Source: Croceivirga radicis
GTDB lineage: Bacteria; Bacteroidota; Bacteroidia; Flavobacteriales; Flavobacteriaceae
Length of the DNA stretch: 64,000 bases
Direction of reading: 5' to 3'
NCBI RefSeq assembly: GCF_002072105.2
Contig: NZ_MTBC01000001.1
Coordinates: forward strand, 496,001 to 560,000
The notes below the pieces were generated by a model that was not told the origin of the DNA, did not search any database, and worked only from the letters and a program-made list of their open reading frames with translations. The position numbers and the translations under genes were made by a program. Shown here one piece after another: positions 17,680-25,702 of the stretch (its first letter is position 1; every line of letters begins with the position of its first letter).

Positions 17680-18630
17680 TTATTTACTGCCGGTAATGGT
17701 AACATTAACGTTAAGTTGCAACGCAGACGTTAAGGATAAGGCGCCTAAATTTAGTCCTGTAGAAGACTCAGCCTCTAGTATAGCTGCAAGTTCTACATTG
17801 CCACTGTTTTGGTTTTCATTGTAACCTACAAAGACCAATTCGTACTCGCCTTCCTCTACAAAATTTAAACTATAGGCATTGGTAAGCCCACTAACCTCTG
17901 CACTGGTAACGGCATTGGCAAAGGTTACATTGCTACTACCAGAACCTTGTGTTTCGGTTTCTGCATTAAAGGTTCCTTTTTTGTAAGCGTAAACTATAAT
18001 TTTATCAGAATTGTCTTGGCCTTTGTCTACGGATCCTTTTATAGTGCCCGTAGCTTCCTCGTTAACGGTTCTAATGGCATTGCCTAATTCTGCTGCTGTA
18101 GCAAAAGTAAGTTGGCCAGCGGTGCTAGCTTCACTTTCTACCACAGATTTTCTAAGGTCAAAGTCTATGATAATAGTGTTGGCCGTTGCCGCCACAACTT
18201 CAAAACTATCATTGATTTTAATGCTATTTGCACTGCTCTCTAATTTCTGTTTTTCTCCATTGGCCATTTGTACATAGCAACCAGGGGCATTACCTTGTAC
18301 ATCTTTCTCATAATCCAATACCAATTCTAAGCTAGAGTAGGTTTTGGAGGTTAGGTCTAGGTTACCCAAGGTTTGTGTTTTGCCATTTACCAATGCGGAA
18401 AGTTCTATAGTAGTAGCGGTAAATCCTTCTAAAGACTTACCATCTAATTTTACATCTGTTACGGTAACAAATACGGCAGATACGTTGGCATTGTCTATTG
18501 GAGCATCTGTAATTTTAAAAGTGGTGTTGTAGGTTTCTGAATTAGAATTCTCCCCGTCATCCTCACTACAGGAAACGGCAAAAACCATACTAAATAAAAG
18601 CAATCCTGTTAATTTCAATACATTCTTCAT
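17680..18630 (-). CDS. DUF4382 domain-containing lipoprotein
   Basis: Exported lipoprotein of unknown role: signal peptide and lipobox LLLFSMVFAVSCSEDDGE with lipidated Cys near residue 21. The next part has the DUF4382 pattern: FKITDAPIDNANVSAVFVTV, then LVNGKTQTLGNLDLTSKTYSSLELVLDY, with two conserved blocks before residue 185. The C-terminal half (GTIKGSVDKGQDNSDKIIVYAY onward) looks like a carboxypeptidase-regulatory type beta domain. Length 316 is normal. It is alone in its unit, ended by a strong hairpin. Confidence 0.85.
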   Translation of the reverse strand: MKNVLKLTGLLLFSMVFAVSCSEDDGENSNSETYNTTFKITDAPIDNANVSAVFVTVTDVKLDGKSLEGFTATTIELSALVNGKTQTLGNLDLTSKTYSSLELVLDYEKDVQGNAPGCYVQMANGEKQKLESSANSIKINDSFEVVAATANTIIIDFDLRKSVVESEASTAGQLTFATAAELGNAIRTVNEEATGTIKGSVDKGQDNSDKIIVYAYKKGTFNAETETQGSGSSNVTFANAVTSAEVSGLTNAYSLNFVEEGEYELVFVGYNENQNSGNVELAAILEAESSTGLNLGALSLTSALQLNVNVTITGSK

Positions 18631-18809
18631 AATTAAACTATTTTCTGTTTAAGATTTCGGTTATGAAACAATGAGGGCCAATTTTACCCTAATGTATATT
18701 TTGTTAAATTCTGTTAACGAGGCTTTATTGATCAGATAGCCAGCGAATTAAAAATTGTGTTTTTTATCGTTTTTAAGCGGAAAAGAATATTTATACGTGA
18801 CCTTTAGCC

Positions 18810-18817
18810 TATTTTTG
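18810..18817 (+). promoter_or_regulatory. -7 box of the LEA-like lipoprotein gene
   Basis: TATTTTTG matches the TAnnTTTG consensus. It lies 26 nt upstream of the ATG at 18843, leaving a leader of about 18 nt. No good -33 TTTG. Confidence 0.5.
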
Positions 18818-18842
18818 TTTCTTAACACTAAAACTATTTAAC

Positions 18843-19229
18843 ATGAAAAAATTTGTATTGGCCTTATTGGCATTAATATTAACTACAGGAACATTGGTGT
18901 CTTGTAAGGAAGCGGCAGAAAAGGCCGAAGAGGCAAAAGAAGCTACTGAAGGAGCCATGAAAGAAGCTGGTGAAGATTTAAAAGAAGCCGGTGAGAGTGT
19001 AAAAGAGGCTGGTGAAAATGCTATGAACGAGGCAAAAGAAGCAGGTGAGGGAATGTTGAAAGAGGGCGAGAAAGCAGTAGACAGTATTAAAGCTGCTGGT
19101 GAAAAAGCCATGGATAGTGCCAAAGAGATGGGGAACGATGCTATGGATAAGGCAAAAGCTGCCGGCGAAGACTTAAAAGAAGCTGCAGATAAAACGGCTA
19201 AAGATGTAAAAGACGCAGTTAAAAACTAA
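18843..19229 (+). CDS. Small lipoprotein with LEA/apolipoprotein-like amphipathic repeats
   Basis: The N-terminus is a lipoprotein signal (VLALLALILTTGTLVSC, Cys near 21). The remaining 107 residues are almost wholly Ala, Glu, Lys, Gly and Asp in repeated short units: KEAGEDL, KEAGESV, KEAGENA, KEAGEGM, KAAGEKA, KAAGEDL. This predicts long amphipathic helices like late-embryogenesis-abundant or apolipoprotein-type proteins. Such proteins can shield membranes or proteins during stress, but here that is inference. It has its own promoter box and a shared convergent terminator. The antisense frame is also open, a result of repeat composition rather than a second gene. Confidence 0.85.
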   Translation: MKKFVLALLALILTTGTLVSCKEAAEKAEEAKEATEGAMKEAGEDLKEAGESVKEAGENAMNEAKEAGEGMLKEGEKAVDSIKAAGEKAMDSAKEMGNDAMDKAKAAGEDLKEAADKTAKDVKDAVKN

Positions 19230-19253
19230 GTATTACCATACTGGTTTAAAAGT

Positions 19254-19281
19254 AAAACCCTTGGCTACGGCCAAGGGTTTT
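19254..19281. terminator. Bidirectional terminator
   Basis: Perfect 12-bp stem AAAACCCTTGGC / GCCAAGGGTTTT with a TACG loop. It lies between the converging LEA-like lipoprotein and TonB receptor genes, with T runs on both strands. It serves both. Confidence 0.92.
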
Positions 19282-19285
19282 TTTG

Positions 19286-21700
19286 TTAGAAAGTATAGGT
19301 TAGCCCTAAAATTAAATTGGTGCCCGGTGCGGCAATACCAGAAGAATAAGGCCTATACCTTTGGTCTGTAATATTTTCTAAAGCCATGTTACCTTTAAAC
19401 TGGCTGTTGAATTGATAACTACCCCTAAAATTTAGCGTGTACCAAGATGGGGCATAAGGGTTGCCATTTTGGTCTTGTGCGTAGATATAGGTTTTGCTTC
19501 GTTCAGAGATGGCTAGATCATCATAAGCTATTTCTGCATTGTAATTTAAAAACAGGTCTGTAGCAAACTTATCTTTCTTCCATTTTAAATGGGCATCCGC
19601 AAAGGTTGGGGCCACGTGCCGTGCGGCAGAGTCGGTGCCATCATCGTCTTCTTCTACACCTTCTGTAAGCGTTAAATTACCTTCTAGCTGCCAGTGGTCG
19701 TTCAAAAAGGCTTCTGCCCCAAATTCAAAACCATAAACGTAGGCTTTTGCCGCATTTTGTATGGCTTGTACGTTACTCTCTTCGCCATTATAGCTAATGG
19801 TTGTTTGGCCATTAAAGGTAAAATCTCGCCTTACCAATGCATCCACTAAATAGGTGTAGTACGTGGTTGCTTTAAGCATTAATTTATCATTAAAATTTCT
19901 GCTGATACCAAAGTCTATGTTATAAGCGTATTCTGGCTCTAAATCTGGATTTGGTACCACCACGGAACCAGGTTCGGAATCAAAAATCTTTCCTACATCG
20001 TCAATGTTGGGCGCCCTAAAACCGGTAGAACCGTTAAGCGTTAATTGTAAGTTGGCCGTTGGAAAATAACTTACGCCCAAACTTCCGGTTAGTGCACCCG
20101 TTATAAGGTCTGCTTCTTTAAAAGGGAACGGGTAGTATGTAGTATCAAAGGTAGCATCTACCCAAACCTGACTGTAGCGTAAACCGGATAATAGGGTTAG
20201 ATTGGGTTTTACTTGGTATGCTCCGCTAACATAGCCAGCAAAGGTTTGCCAAGTAGCCCCGTCTGGATATCTAGACGCCGTTGGTTCCGTATCTCCGTTG
20301 CTCAAATCTAACTGACTTCCAGTAGAATTAACCTTATTAAAAACATAGCCCAGCCCGTAATAAAGCCTTAAATCTCCTATTTTTTTGTTTTCAAAATCTA
20401 GGTTTATAGATAGGGCATCTACTATTTCTTTAGTGGTATACCTAATAGCTTCCCCAAAACCCCTATCGTTACGGCTTTCTTCAAAAAACTGATAGGCCGT
20501 GGTAAGTTTTACGCCGTCGTAAAATTTATTTTTTCCTTTTTTGGTGATTTGCGAATTGGCCATGAACCACTTTTGTGGACCATAATACCATTCTGCAGAC
20601 CTTAGCCCATCTCCAGAACCATTGGGTCTAATGAGCCGGTCATAGCGCGAAAAATCTGTTGTTTCGGAATAATACAAACCAAGATCGTACTCCCAATTGG
20701 GGTTGGGTTTGTATTTAAATTTTTGCAAGGCATTAATTTGGTTGTACCCGCTGGTTACTTGCTTTTTAGGGTCTTCATTGGCAACTAAAACATCCGTGCC
20801 ATTGACTGTGGTTACAAAGGTGTTTCTTAAGTAACTGTCTGGGCCATGGCTGCCCATGGTTAAATCGCCAAAATTATTATAGCTAAGGCTGGTGTAGCTG
20901 GCCCATTTTTTAAAACCAAGGTTTACCGCGGCATGTGCGGTATTCTCATTGCTGGCCGTACTAAACCTGTAGGTAGCGTTGCCCGTAACCGTTGTGCTAT
21001 CCGTATAGCTTAGTTTAGGGTTTTTGGTATAAAAATTCATGACCCCACCAATAGCATCGCTACCATAGATTACAGAACCGGGACCAAAAATTACCTCGGT
21101 GTTTTTAATGCTAAAGGGGTCTATGCTAATTACATTTTGGAGGTTGCCGCCTCTAAATATGGCGTTGTTCATACGTACGCCATCTACGGATATTAGCACG
21201 CGGTTGGTGGCAAAACCACGGATCATGGGGCTGCCCCCGCCCAACTGACTTTTCTGTACAAACACCTTACCGCTTTGTTGTAGCAGGTCTGCGGCGGTTT
21301 GCGGGTTGGTAAAAGCAATATCCTTGGCACTTACGTTGGCAATTTTCTGTGGCACGTCTTTTTTTTGCTGCTCCCATTTAGATACGGAAACCACAATTTC
21401 TTCTAATTGCTCTGGGTTGGGTTCCAAATAAATGCGGTACCCTTTTTTGGCCAAATTTTTCTTTAAAACCGTATAGGGTTGAAAGGATAGGTGTTTAAAA
21501 TAAATGAGTTCATTTCTGGTAAACGCCTTTAAACTGGCCTTACCCGAAAAATCTGTTATGGTGGTGGTAGATTTATCTTGGTTGTAAATGGCCACGTTCA
21601 TAACTGGTTGCCCATTTTCTGCATCTAGAACGGTTACTTCTTGTGCATTGCTAACCAATAGGCTAAATAAGAGAATTAATAGTGTTAGGTTGTTTTGCAT
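19286..21700 (-). CDS. TonB-dependent receptor, hemoglobin/heme receptor-like
   Basis: Outer-membrane active transporter of 804 residues. A signal peptide ends at SNAQ. Then come a CarboxypepD_reg-like domain (EVTVLDAENGQPVMNVAIYN), a TonB box region (EQLEEIVVSVSKWEQ), a plug (GGSPMIRGFATNRVLISVDG, GPGSVIYGSDAIGGVMNFYT) and a barrel ending LILGLTYTF. The barrel carries FRAP (GSTGFRAPNIDD) and NPDL (VVPNPDLEPEY) motifs, shared by heme/hemoglobin receptors and many relatives, so heme or iron is the leading but unproven substrate. The start is 2 bp after recO and the genes are probably co-transcribed. Confidence 0.92.
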   Translation of the reverse strand: MQNNLTLLILLFSLLVSNAQEVTVLDAENGQPVMNVAIYNQDKSTTTITDFSGKASLKAFTRNELIYFKHLSFQPYTVLKKNLAKKGYRIYLEPNPEQLEEIVVSVSKWEQQKKDVPQKIANVSAKDIAFTNPQTAADLLQQSGKVFVQKSQLGGGSPMIRGFATNRVLISVDGVRMNNAIFRGGNLQNVISIDPFSIKNTEVIFGPGSVIYGSDAIGGVMNFYTKNPKLSYTDSTTVTGNATYRFSTASNENTAHAAVNLGFKKWASYTSLSYNNFGDLTMGSHGPDSYLRNTFVTTVNGTDVLVANEDPKKQVTSGYNQINALQKFKYKPNPNWEYDLGLYYSETTDFSRYDRLIRPNGSGDGLRSAEWYYGPQKWFMANSQITKKGKNKFYDGVKLTTAYQFFEESRNDRGFGEAIRYTTKEIVDALSINLDFENKKIGDLRLYYGLGYVFNKVNSTGSQLDLSNGDTEPTASRYPDGATWQTFAGYVSGAYQVKPNLTLLSGLRYSQVWVDATFDTTYYPFPFKEADLITGALTGSLGVSYFPTANLQLTLNGSTGFRAPNIDDVGKIFDSEPGSVVVPNPDLEPEYAYNIDFGISRNFNDKLMLKATTYYTYLVDALVRRDFTFNGQTTISYNGEESNVQAIQNAAKAYVYGFEFGAEAFLNDHWQLEGNLTLTEGVEEDDDGTDSAARHVAPTFADAHLKWKKDKFATDLFLNYNAEIAYDDLAISERSKTYIYAQDQNGNPYAPSWYTLNFRGSYQFNSQFKGNMALENITDQRYRPYSSGIAAPGTNLILGLTYTF

Positions 21701-21702
21701 TC

Positions 21703-22422
21703 TTAATTAAAAACTGCGTTTAATACCGCTAGTGATTTTGGTTGCCTAAAGCCGTGCACATGCAATTCATAATACAAAAGCAGTTTTTTAAGCAATTCTT
21801 GTCGGTTGGTTTTTGTAATAGTTATCTGCGGTAATGCATCAAAATTTATGCCTAACAGCCTTTTAAAATCATAAATAATGGGTTTTTCTATAAGTGGGTT
21901 TAAAGAGGGCGATGCAATGAATTGGCCTTCAAGCAAATCAAAATAATCCAGGGCTTCCTCGGTATCTTCTGGGTAAAACCCCAAGTATTTAGAAAGCTGT
22001 AGCATAAACAACAGATGGTAATGGCCCAGTTTATCGGTTTTATCCAATAATTGTAGGGATTGTTCTAGGTATTTAAAAAGGCCGGAATCTGCATCACTTT
22101 CTTGCAACACATTGGTAAGCAGCTCTGCCAAGAACAACACTAGACTGTTTTTTAAAATTTCTGCATGTATGGTTTTATAGGGAAAATAGACTTTTGCTTC
22201 GCGTATGGATTCTAAGGTGCCTTTGTTCTTGTGATTGGCCACCAATTCTAATTGGGTAAGCGGCTGAAAAAGCGCCGCCTTTAACTTCCCTTTTTTACTG
22301 GCCAAGACCCCTTTTAACAAATACGCTTTTAAACCATCTGTTTGGGTGTACGCCTTAACAATAAGGCTGGTGTCTCCGTATTTTAGGGCAGACAACACAA
22401 TGGCTTTGGTATGGGTGAGCAT
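21703..22422 (-). CDS. recO: DNA repair protein RecO
   Basis: Recombination mediator of the RecFOR pathway that loads RecA on SSB-coated DNA. The N-terminal OB-fold is seen in TKAIVLSALKYGDTSLIVKAYTQTDG, followed by the helical C-terminal part. Length 239 is typical. The zinc cysteines of some RecO proteins are absent, as in other flavobacteria. It is followed with a 2-bp gap by the heme-receptor-like TonB gene. Upstream begins the accessory region in the opposite orientation. Confidence 0.95.
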   Translation of the reverse strand: MLTHTKAIVLSALKYGDTSLIVKAYTQTDGLKAYLLKGVLASKKGKLKAALFQPLTQLELVANHKNKGTLESIREAKVYFPYKTIHAEILKNSLVLFLAELLTNVLQESDADSGLFKYLEQSLQLLDKTDKLGHYHLLFMLQLSKYLGFYPEDTEEALDYFDLLEGQFIASPSLNPLIEKPIIYDFKRLLGINFDALPQITITKTNRQELLKKLLLYYELHVHGFRQPKSLAVLNAVFN

Positions 22423-22611
22423 TACAAGAAACTTCTAAAAAAGTAAAGATAGTAGAAGCAGTTAAAAAACGGGGCTTGGGCTGCGTTTTGTTTTTAGTGG
22501 GCAATCTTATAGAGTATCAACAACTACTGTTAAAAAAAAGCATTTCTTTCGTGGGTTGGATTTTGTAGTTTTATGCGAAAGAGATATCTGGAATTTGATA
22601 GGTGTCTAATT
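22423..22611. other. Spacer between recO and the accessory cassette region
   Basis: AT-rich stretch holding the recO promoter side. No ORF, RNA gene or clean promoter box is seen. The accessory region begins at the GTTGTACACAAT motif at 22612. Confidence 0.4.
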
Positions 22612-22674
22612 GTTGTACACAATTAAAAAGCTTTTTGAATTTTTCAACCATGAACTAAACACTTGAAAATAATC

Positions 22675-23490
22675 ATGAAAAAATATTTAGAAAAATTTAT
22701 TGTTCTAGCTACAGTTTATTTAGCGTTAACCACTACTAAACGTCTAATTTGGTATTTTGAAACTCCAGATTGGATAACTGACTTGAGAATTCCTAATATT
22801 TGGGACATTGAATATTTGACATTCGCTATAATTCGTTTTATGGTGCCTATTTTTACTGTACTTGGTTTGATTAATTGCTTTAAAAATAGAGTATTCGAGC
22901 TAAACAATTTATTTAATTTCCCGATTTTTTATATTTTATTAGATTATATAATTTCCGTCATCCGATGGTCATCGCCTTTATATGAATATCCTAAATTTAA
23001 TTTCACTTTTTTATTCATATTTAAAACATTATTTCTAATCTCAGTAGTATATTTCATTAGTTATAAACAAAAAAATACAACTAAATCAAGTTTAATAGCT
23101 AGTAAAAAAAAGAGAATCATCAATTTTTTAATTGATTCATTTATTATCATTTTGTCATTTGTATCTCTTTTACCTAATTTTAGTGAAATCTATGATGACA
23201 TTTACTATCTACTAACGGACTTAGGGCAACTATCCAAGTATAAATGGATTCTTTGTAAATTATTTTTCGTATATTATTTCTGTTTTGAATTGTTTTTTAG
23301 ACAAACTTTTGGAAAATTATTTACAGATACACAAGTACAAATACAACAATCCATTTTGAGAAGCATCTTTCTTAGAACAATATCAAGATTCATACCCTTA
23401 TATTTCATTCCCTTATTTATTCAAAAAGAAGGCTTGCATGATAAAATATCAAATACACATATAACTGTTGCCAGCAACGCCTATAAGTAA
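22675..23490 (+). CDS. RDD-family membrane protein
   Basis: Integral membrane protein of 271 residues with about seven hydrophobic segments. The C-terminal half has the RDD pattern: KKKRIINFLIDSFIIILSF, then CFELFFRQTFGKLFTDTQV and RTISRFIPLYFIP. Its function is unknown; some RDD proteins move ions or small molecules. The start is ATG at 22675 (MKKYLEKF); a TTG 12 nt upstream is less likely. The last residues, TVASNAYK, are encoded by the downstream repeat element itself (GTTGCCAGCAACGCCTATAAGTAA), so the tail may not be ancestral. Its AT-rich composition is unlike that of the neighbours outside the island. Confidence 0.75.
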   Translation: MKKYLEKFIVLATVYLALTTTKRLIWYFETPDWITDLRIPNIWDIEYLTFAIIRFMVPIFTVLGLINCFKNRVFELNNLFNFPIFYILLDYIISVIRWSSPLYEYPKFNFTFLFIFKTLFLISVVYFISYKQKNTTKSSLIASKKKRIINFLIDSFIIILSFVSLLPNFSEIYDDIYYLLTDLGQLSKYKWILCKLFFVYYFCFELFFRQTFGKLFTDTQVQIQQSILRSIFLRTISRFIPLYFIPLFIQKEGLHDKISNTHITVASNAYK

Positions 23491-23659
23491 TGCAGGCTGA
23501 TGTTTAAGACGAAAGGGATTTCTTATGGCAACGCTCACAATTTTGTAAATTGGTTATAAACAATAACAAATTTGAAAATGGTTCGCTTGGGTTCGTGCAA
23601 GACTTAAAACTAGCGCTTTTCAATTCCGAAATACTCATATCCGAGACCGTTATCGTGAA
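23466..23659 (+). repeat. Putative attC-like spacer element 1
   Basis: Runs from GTTGCCAGCAAC, a GTTGC/GCAAC inverted repeat, to GACCGTTATCGTGAA. The left part AACGCCTATAAGTAATGC and the reverse complement of the right part (AACGGTCTCGGATATGAGTAT) align with gaps, so the ends can pair. The left end overlaps the RDD gene stop, and the right end is 15 bp before the next ATG. Related sequences are, from memory, common between flavobacterial accessory genes. Confidence 0.5.
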
Positions 23660-23674
23660 TACTTAAAAAACAGA

Positions 23675-24220
23675 ATGTTTGGATTAGGAAAAAAATACAA
23701 TTACGAATCCTTAGCAGATGCAATAAAAATAGTGGTTCCTCATGATGACGAAAAAGAATTTTGCGTAAAAACTATTAAAGATTCTATTTCAGACGGTGGT
23801 TCTGCATTTGAAAGCTCCAAGTATAGATTTGGTTATATGGATAGTGAAAGAAAAAATCTAAATCCATCTCACAAACAACTTCCTTTTTTTGTTTTTTACG
23901 ACCTGATTACAGAATCCTATTTGCAGTTAACCCGAAAAATAAATTCACAAGACGATTTATGGTCAAGAATAAGTATTTTATTAATTAACCATAATCTAAA
24001 TCAATTCAAAAGTCAATTAGATTCAGAAATATATTACAATCATGAAATAGAATATCATGTTGATAATTCCAATATGATATTTAATTCTACAGAATTCGTT
24101 ATTTATAAGATGTCAATCGAAAACGATTCAGCAATTGGACTTCTTCCCGTGAATAGTTACAACCAGCTAATAAAGTTACTCGATAAAACACCAATAGAAT
24201 TAAAGATTATGAATGGTTAA
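23675..24220 (+). CDS. Hypothetical protein (cassette gene)
   Basis: 181 residues, not recognised. There is no signal peptide or membrane segment. It is rich in Asn, Ile, Ser and Lys. The start ATG (MFGLGKKYNYESLADAIKIV) follows closely on the spacer element. The middle (FFVFYDLITESYLQLTRKI) is helical. The C-terminal half is beta-like (YYNHEIEYHVDNSNMIFNS). Probably cytoplasmic. Single gene between two spacer elements, with its own AT-rich composition. Confidence 0.65.
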   Translation: MFGLGKKYNYESLADAIKIVVPHDDEKEFCVKTIKDSISDGGSAFESSKYRFGYMDSERKNLNPSHKQLPFFVFYDLITESYLQLTRKINSQDDLWSRISILLINHNLNQFKSQLDSEIYYNHEIEYHVDNSNMIFNSTEFVIYKMSIENDSAIGLLPVNSYNQLIKLLDKTPIELKIMNG

Positions 24221-24226
24221 AATCAA

Positions 24227-24425
24227 TCTAACACTCTGTGTATTTCATGGCTGGTTAGTGCTTTCCGAGGCTTTTGTTCTTCGTGGAAGTCCCGTCAATC
24301 TGCAAGATTGACGAGCTTCGGAGGACAAATTTAGCAAGTCAATCTTGCAGATTGACTACGTGGTAAATCGAAATTTCACTACCTTGAAATCAGTCACGAA
24401 AACATACAGTTAACGTTGTGCATAA
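24227..24425 (+). repeat. Putative attC-like spacer element 2 with large inverted repeat
   Basis: The spacer runs from CTAACACTCTGTGTA to AACGTTGTGCATAA. Its centre holds two 19-bp arms, 24294-24312 and 24338-24356, that are exact reverse complements. Each arm is itself an 8-bp hairpin (GTCAATCT / AGATTGAC) with a 3-nt loop. The 25 bases between them carry no ORF. Confidence 0.55.
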
Positions 24426-24488
24426 TCAGAAATGCGAGTGATATAATTCTTTACCAGATGCTAGAAACAGAAAAAAAGAATATACAAT

Positions 24489-24959
24489 TTGGGATATATC
24501 AATGGATTTCTTTCCTGCATTGCTAGAATAAATGATAAAACAAATCACGGATATGATTTTCGATTATCAAAACATAAAAAGGAGGATTCATCCACGAAGA
24601 AAATTCTTGACATAATTTTTAATCCAATTTGTGAATCATACAAGCTTGAAAAAGTTGAATCTCCTAAAGAATATATAGTTGAGAATATCAAACAATTTTG
24701 GTTCTTTAAATTTCAAGAAAAAGAATTTAGTAATATCTCGTTAACCGACAGCAGAAATCATTTTTCTTTATCGGATGAAGAATGGAAACATGAATGGATA
24801 GAGGAATTTGTTGATTTATTATTAGTTACAGCATCGAGTAATCAAGTTTATAGCTTGAAAGTTGGTAAGACAAAGGGGTTTTATGTTTGTTCAAGTTCTG
24901 AAATAATTCTTGAAAACGAATCTGAAATATATCATTTACACCTTTCTGTAAGCGATTAA
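24489..24959 (+). CDS. Hypothetical protein, possibly frameshifted at its 5' end
   Basis: Not recognised. The frame opens with a TTG at 24489 and gives 156 residues, charged and probably cytoplasmic (IVENIKQFWFFKFQEKEFSN, LSDEEWKHEWIEEFVDLLLV). A better-looking start, ATG at 24458 (MLETEKKNIQFGIYQWISFL), is in another frame and stops after 22 codons near 24524. Either the real N-terminus is in that frame and a frameshift broke the gene, or the TTG is used. The next gene follows after 7 bp, so the two may be translated together. Confidence 0.55.
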   Translation: MGYINGFLSCIARINDKTNHGYDFRLSKHKKEDSSTKKILDIIFNPICESYKLEKVESPKEYIVENIKQFWFFKFQEKEFSNISLTDSRNHFSLSDEEWKHEWIEEFVDLLLVTASSNQVYSLKVGKTKGFYVCSSSEIILENESEIYHLHLSVSD

Positions 24960-24966
24960 ATGATAT

Positions 24967-25194
24967 ATGGAGATGTCTAAAAAGAAATTACAATTTCTAA
25001 ACAAACTAGAACTGTTCTACCGCAACTTCGGAAACGAATGGACATTGGACGAAATAATCGTGAATAAGGAGCATCATGGCTACTATCTCAACTTCTTAAA
25101 GGATTTAGAAAAACAAAATATAGTCAAAATAGACTCAGAGCGGAATACCTTTACAATAATTGATTTGTCAACAAAATATTTGTCAAAGGAATAA
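24967..25194 (+). CDS. Small hypothetical protein, winged-helix-like
   Basis: 75 residues starting at ATG 24967 (or the ATG 6 nt later). Not recognised. The pattern of helices and a final beta part (WTLDEIIVNKEHHGYYLNFL, then LEKQNIVKIDSERNTFTII) recalls a winged-helix domain with a wing, but this is a guess from sequence feel. It follows the previous ORF by 7 bp, shares its cassette and ends before spacer element 3. Confidence 0.55.
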   Translation: MEMSKKKLQFLNKLELFYRNFGNEWTLDEIIVNKEHHGYYLNFLKDLEKQNIVKIDSERNTFTIIDLSTKYLSKE

Positions 25195-25210
25195 AGAATA
25201 GACTATTCAC

Positions 25211-25260
25211 AACAACACCTAAACTGCATTAAAACCCAGTTAGCCAAACCGTTAGCTACA
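25211..25260 (+). repeat. Putative attC-like spacer element 3 (short form)
   Basis: About 50 bp, from AACAACACCTAAACTGCATT to CCGTTAGCTACA. The left AACACCTAAACTG and the reverse complement of the right end (AACGGTTTGGCTAACTG) align, so it can fold on itself. Its final GTTAGCTACA is exactly inverted after the next two genes at 26127-26136. Confidence 0.5.
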
Positions 25261-25288
25261 ATTTAACCCCAAAATCCTAAAATATTAT

Positions 25289-25296
25289 TATATTTG
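25289..25296 (+). promoter_or_regulatory. -7 box of the padR-like gene
   Basis: TATATTTG fits TAnnTTTG. The predicted transcript start (about 25303) leaves almost no leader before the ATG at 25308. The ATG at 25332 is therefore the more likely start. Confidence 0.5.
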
Positions 25297-25331
25297 TATT
25301 AAACAACATGTATAATACAATTAAAATAATA

Positions 25332-25700
25332 ATGAAAAATGATAAAAAACTAAACGAATTATTGACTTCTTGGGAAAACACATACAAAAAAGGACAGTTA
25401 ACTCTTTGGATTTTTATGTCTCTTCAAGAAAGCAAAAAATATGTGGATGAAATTAAAAACTTCATTGAAAAAAAATCAAACGGAACCATTAATTGCGAAG
25501 AACAGAGTCTTTACAGAGCGTTAAGGAAATATGAGCATATTAATGTACTAACACACGAATTAAAAGAAGGTAATAAAGGACCTGATAGAAAATATTACTA
25601 TTTAACCAAACTTGGCGAGGAGCTTTTTAATCAATTCGTGAATAGAAACATAAAACTATTTTACTCTAATGAAATAAAACAAATTTTAAAACTCAATTAA
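25332..25700 (+). CDS. PadR-family transcriptional regulator
   Basis: 122-residue winged-helix DNA-binding repressor. The PadR pattern is clear: KKGQLTLWIFMSLQESKKYV, EIKNFIEKKSNGTINCEEQS, LYRALRKYEHINVL, then the wing GNKGPDRKYYYLTKLGEEL. PadR proteins usually repress a nearby transporter or membrane gene; here a membrane protein starts 2 bp after the stop, which fits. The chosen ATG (MKNDKKLNELL) is set by the promoter box. An ATG 24 nt upstream is possible. The pair is bounded by inverted GTTAGCTACA motifs. Confidence 0.82.
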   Translation: MKNDKKLNELLTSWENTYKKGQLTLWIFMSLQESKKYVDEIKNFIEKKSNGTINCEEQSLYRALRKYEHINVLTHELKEGNKGPDRKYYYLTKLGEELFNQFVNRNIKLFYSNEIKQILKLN

Positions 25701-25702
25701 GT

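Noticed and set aside
18809-19123. A 104-residue open frame antisense to the LEA-like lipoprotein
   Set aside because: It arises from the repeated GAAGCx codons of the real gene read backward; its product is a low-complexity Ser/Ala/Phe string with no leader or promoter.
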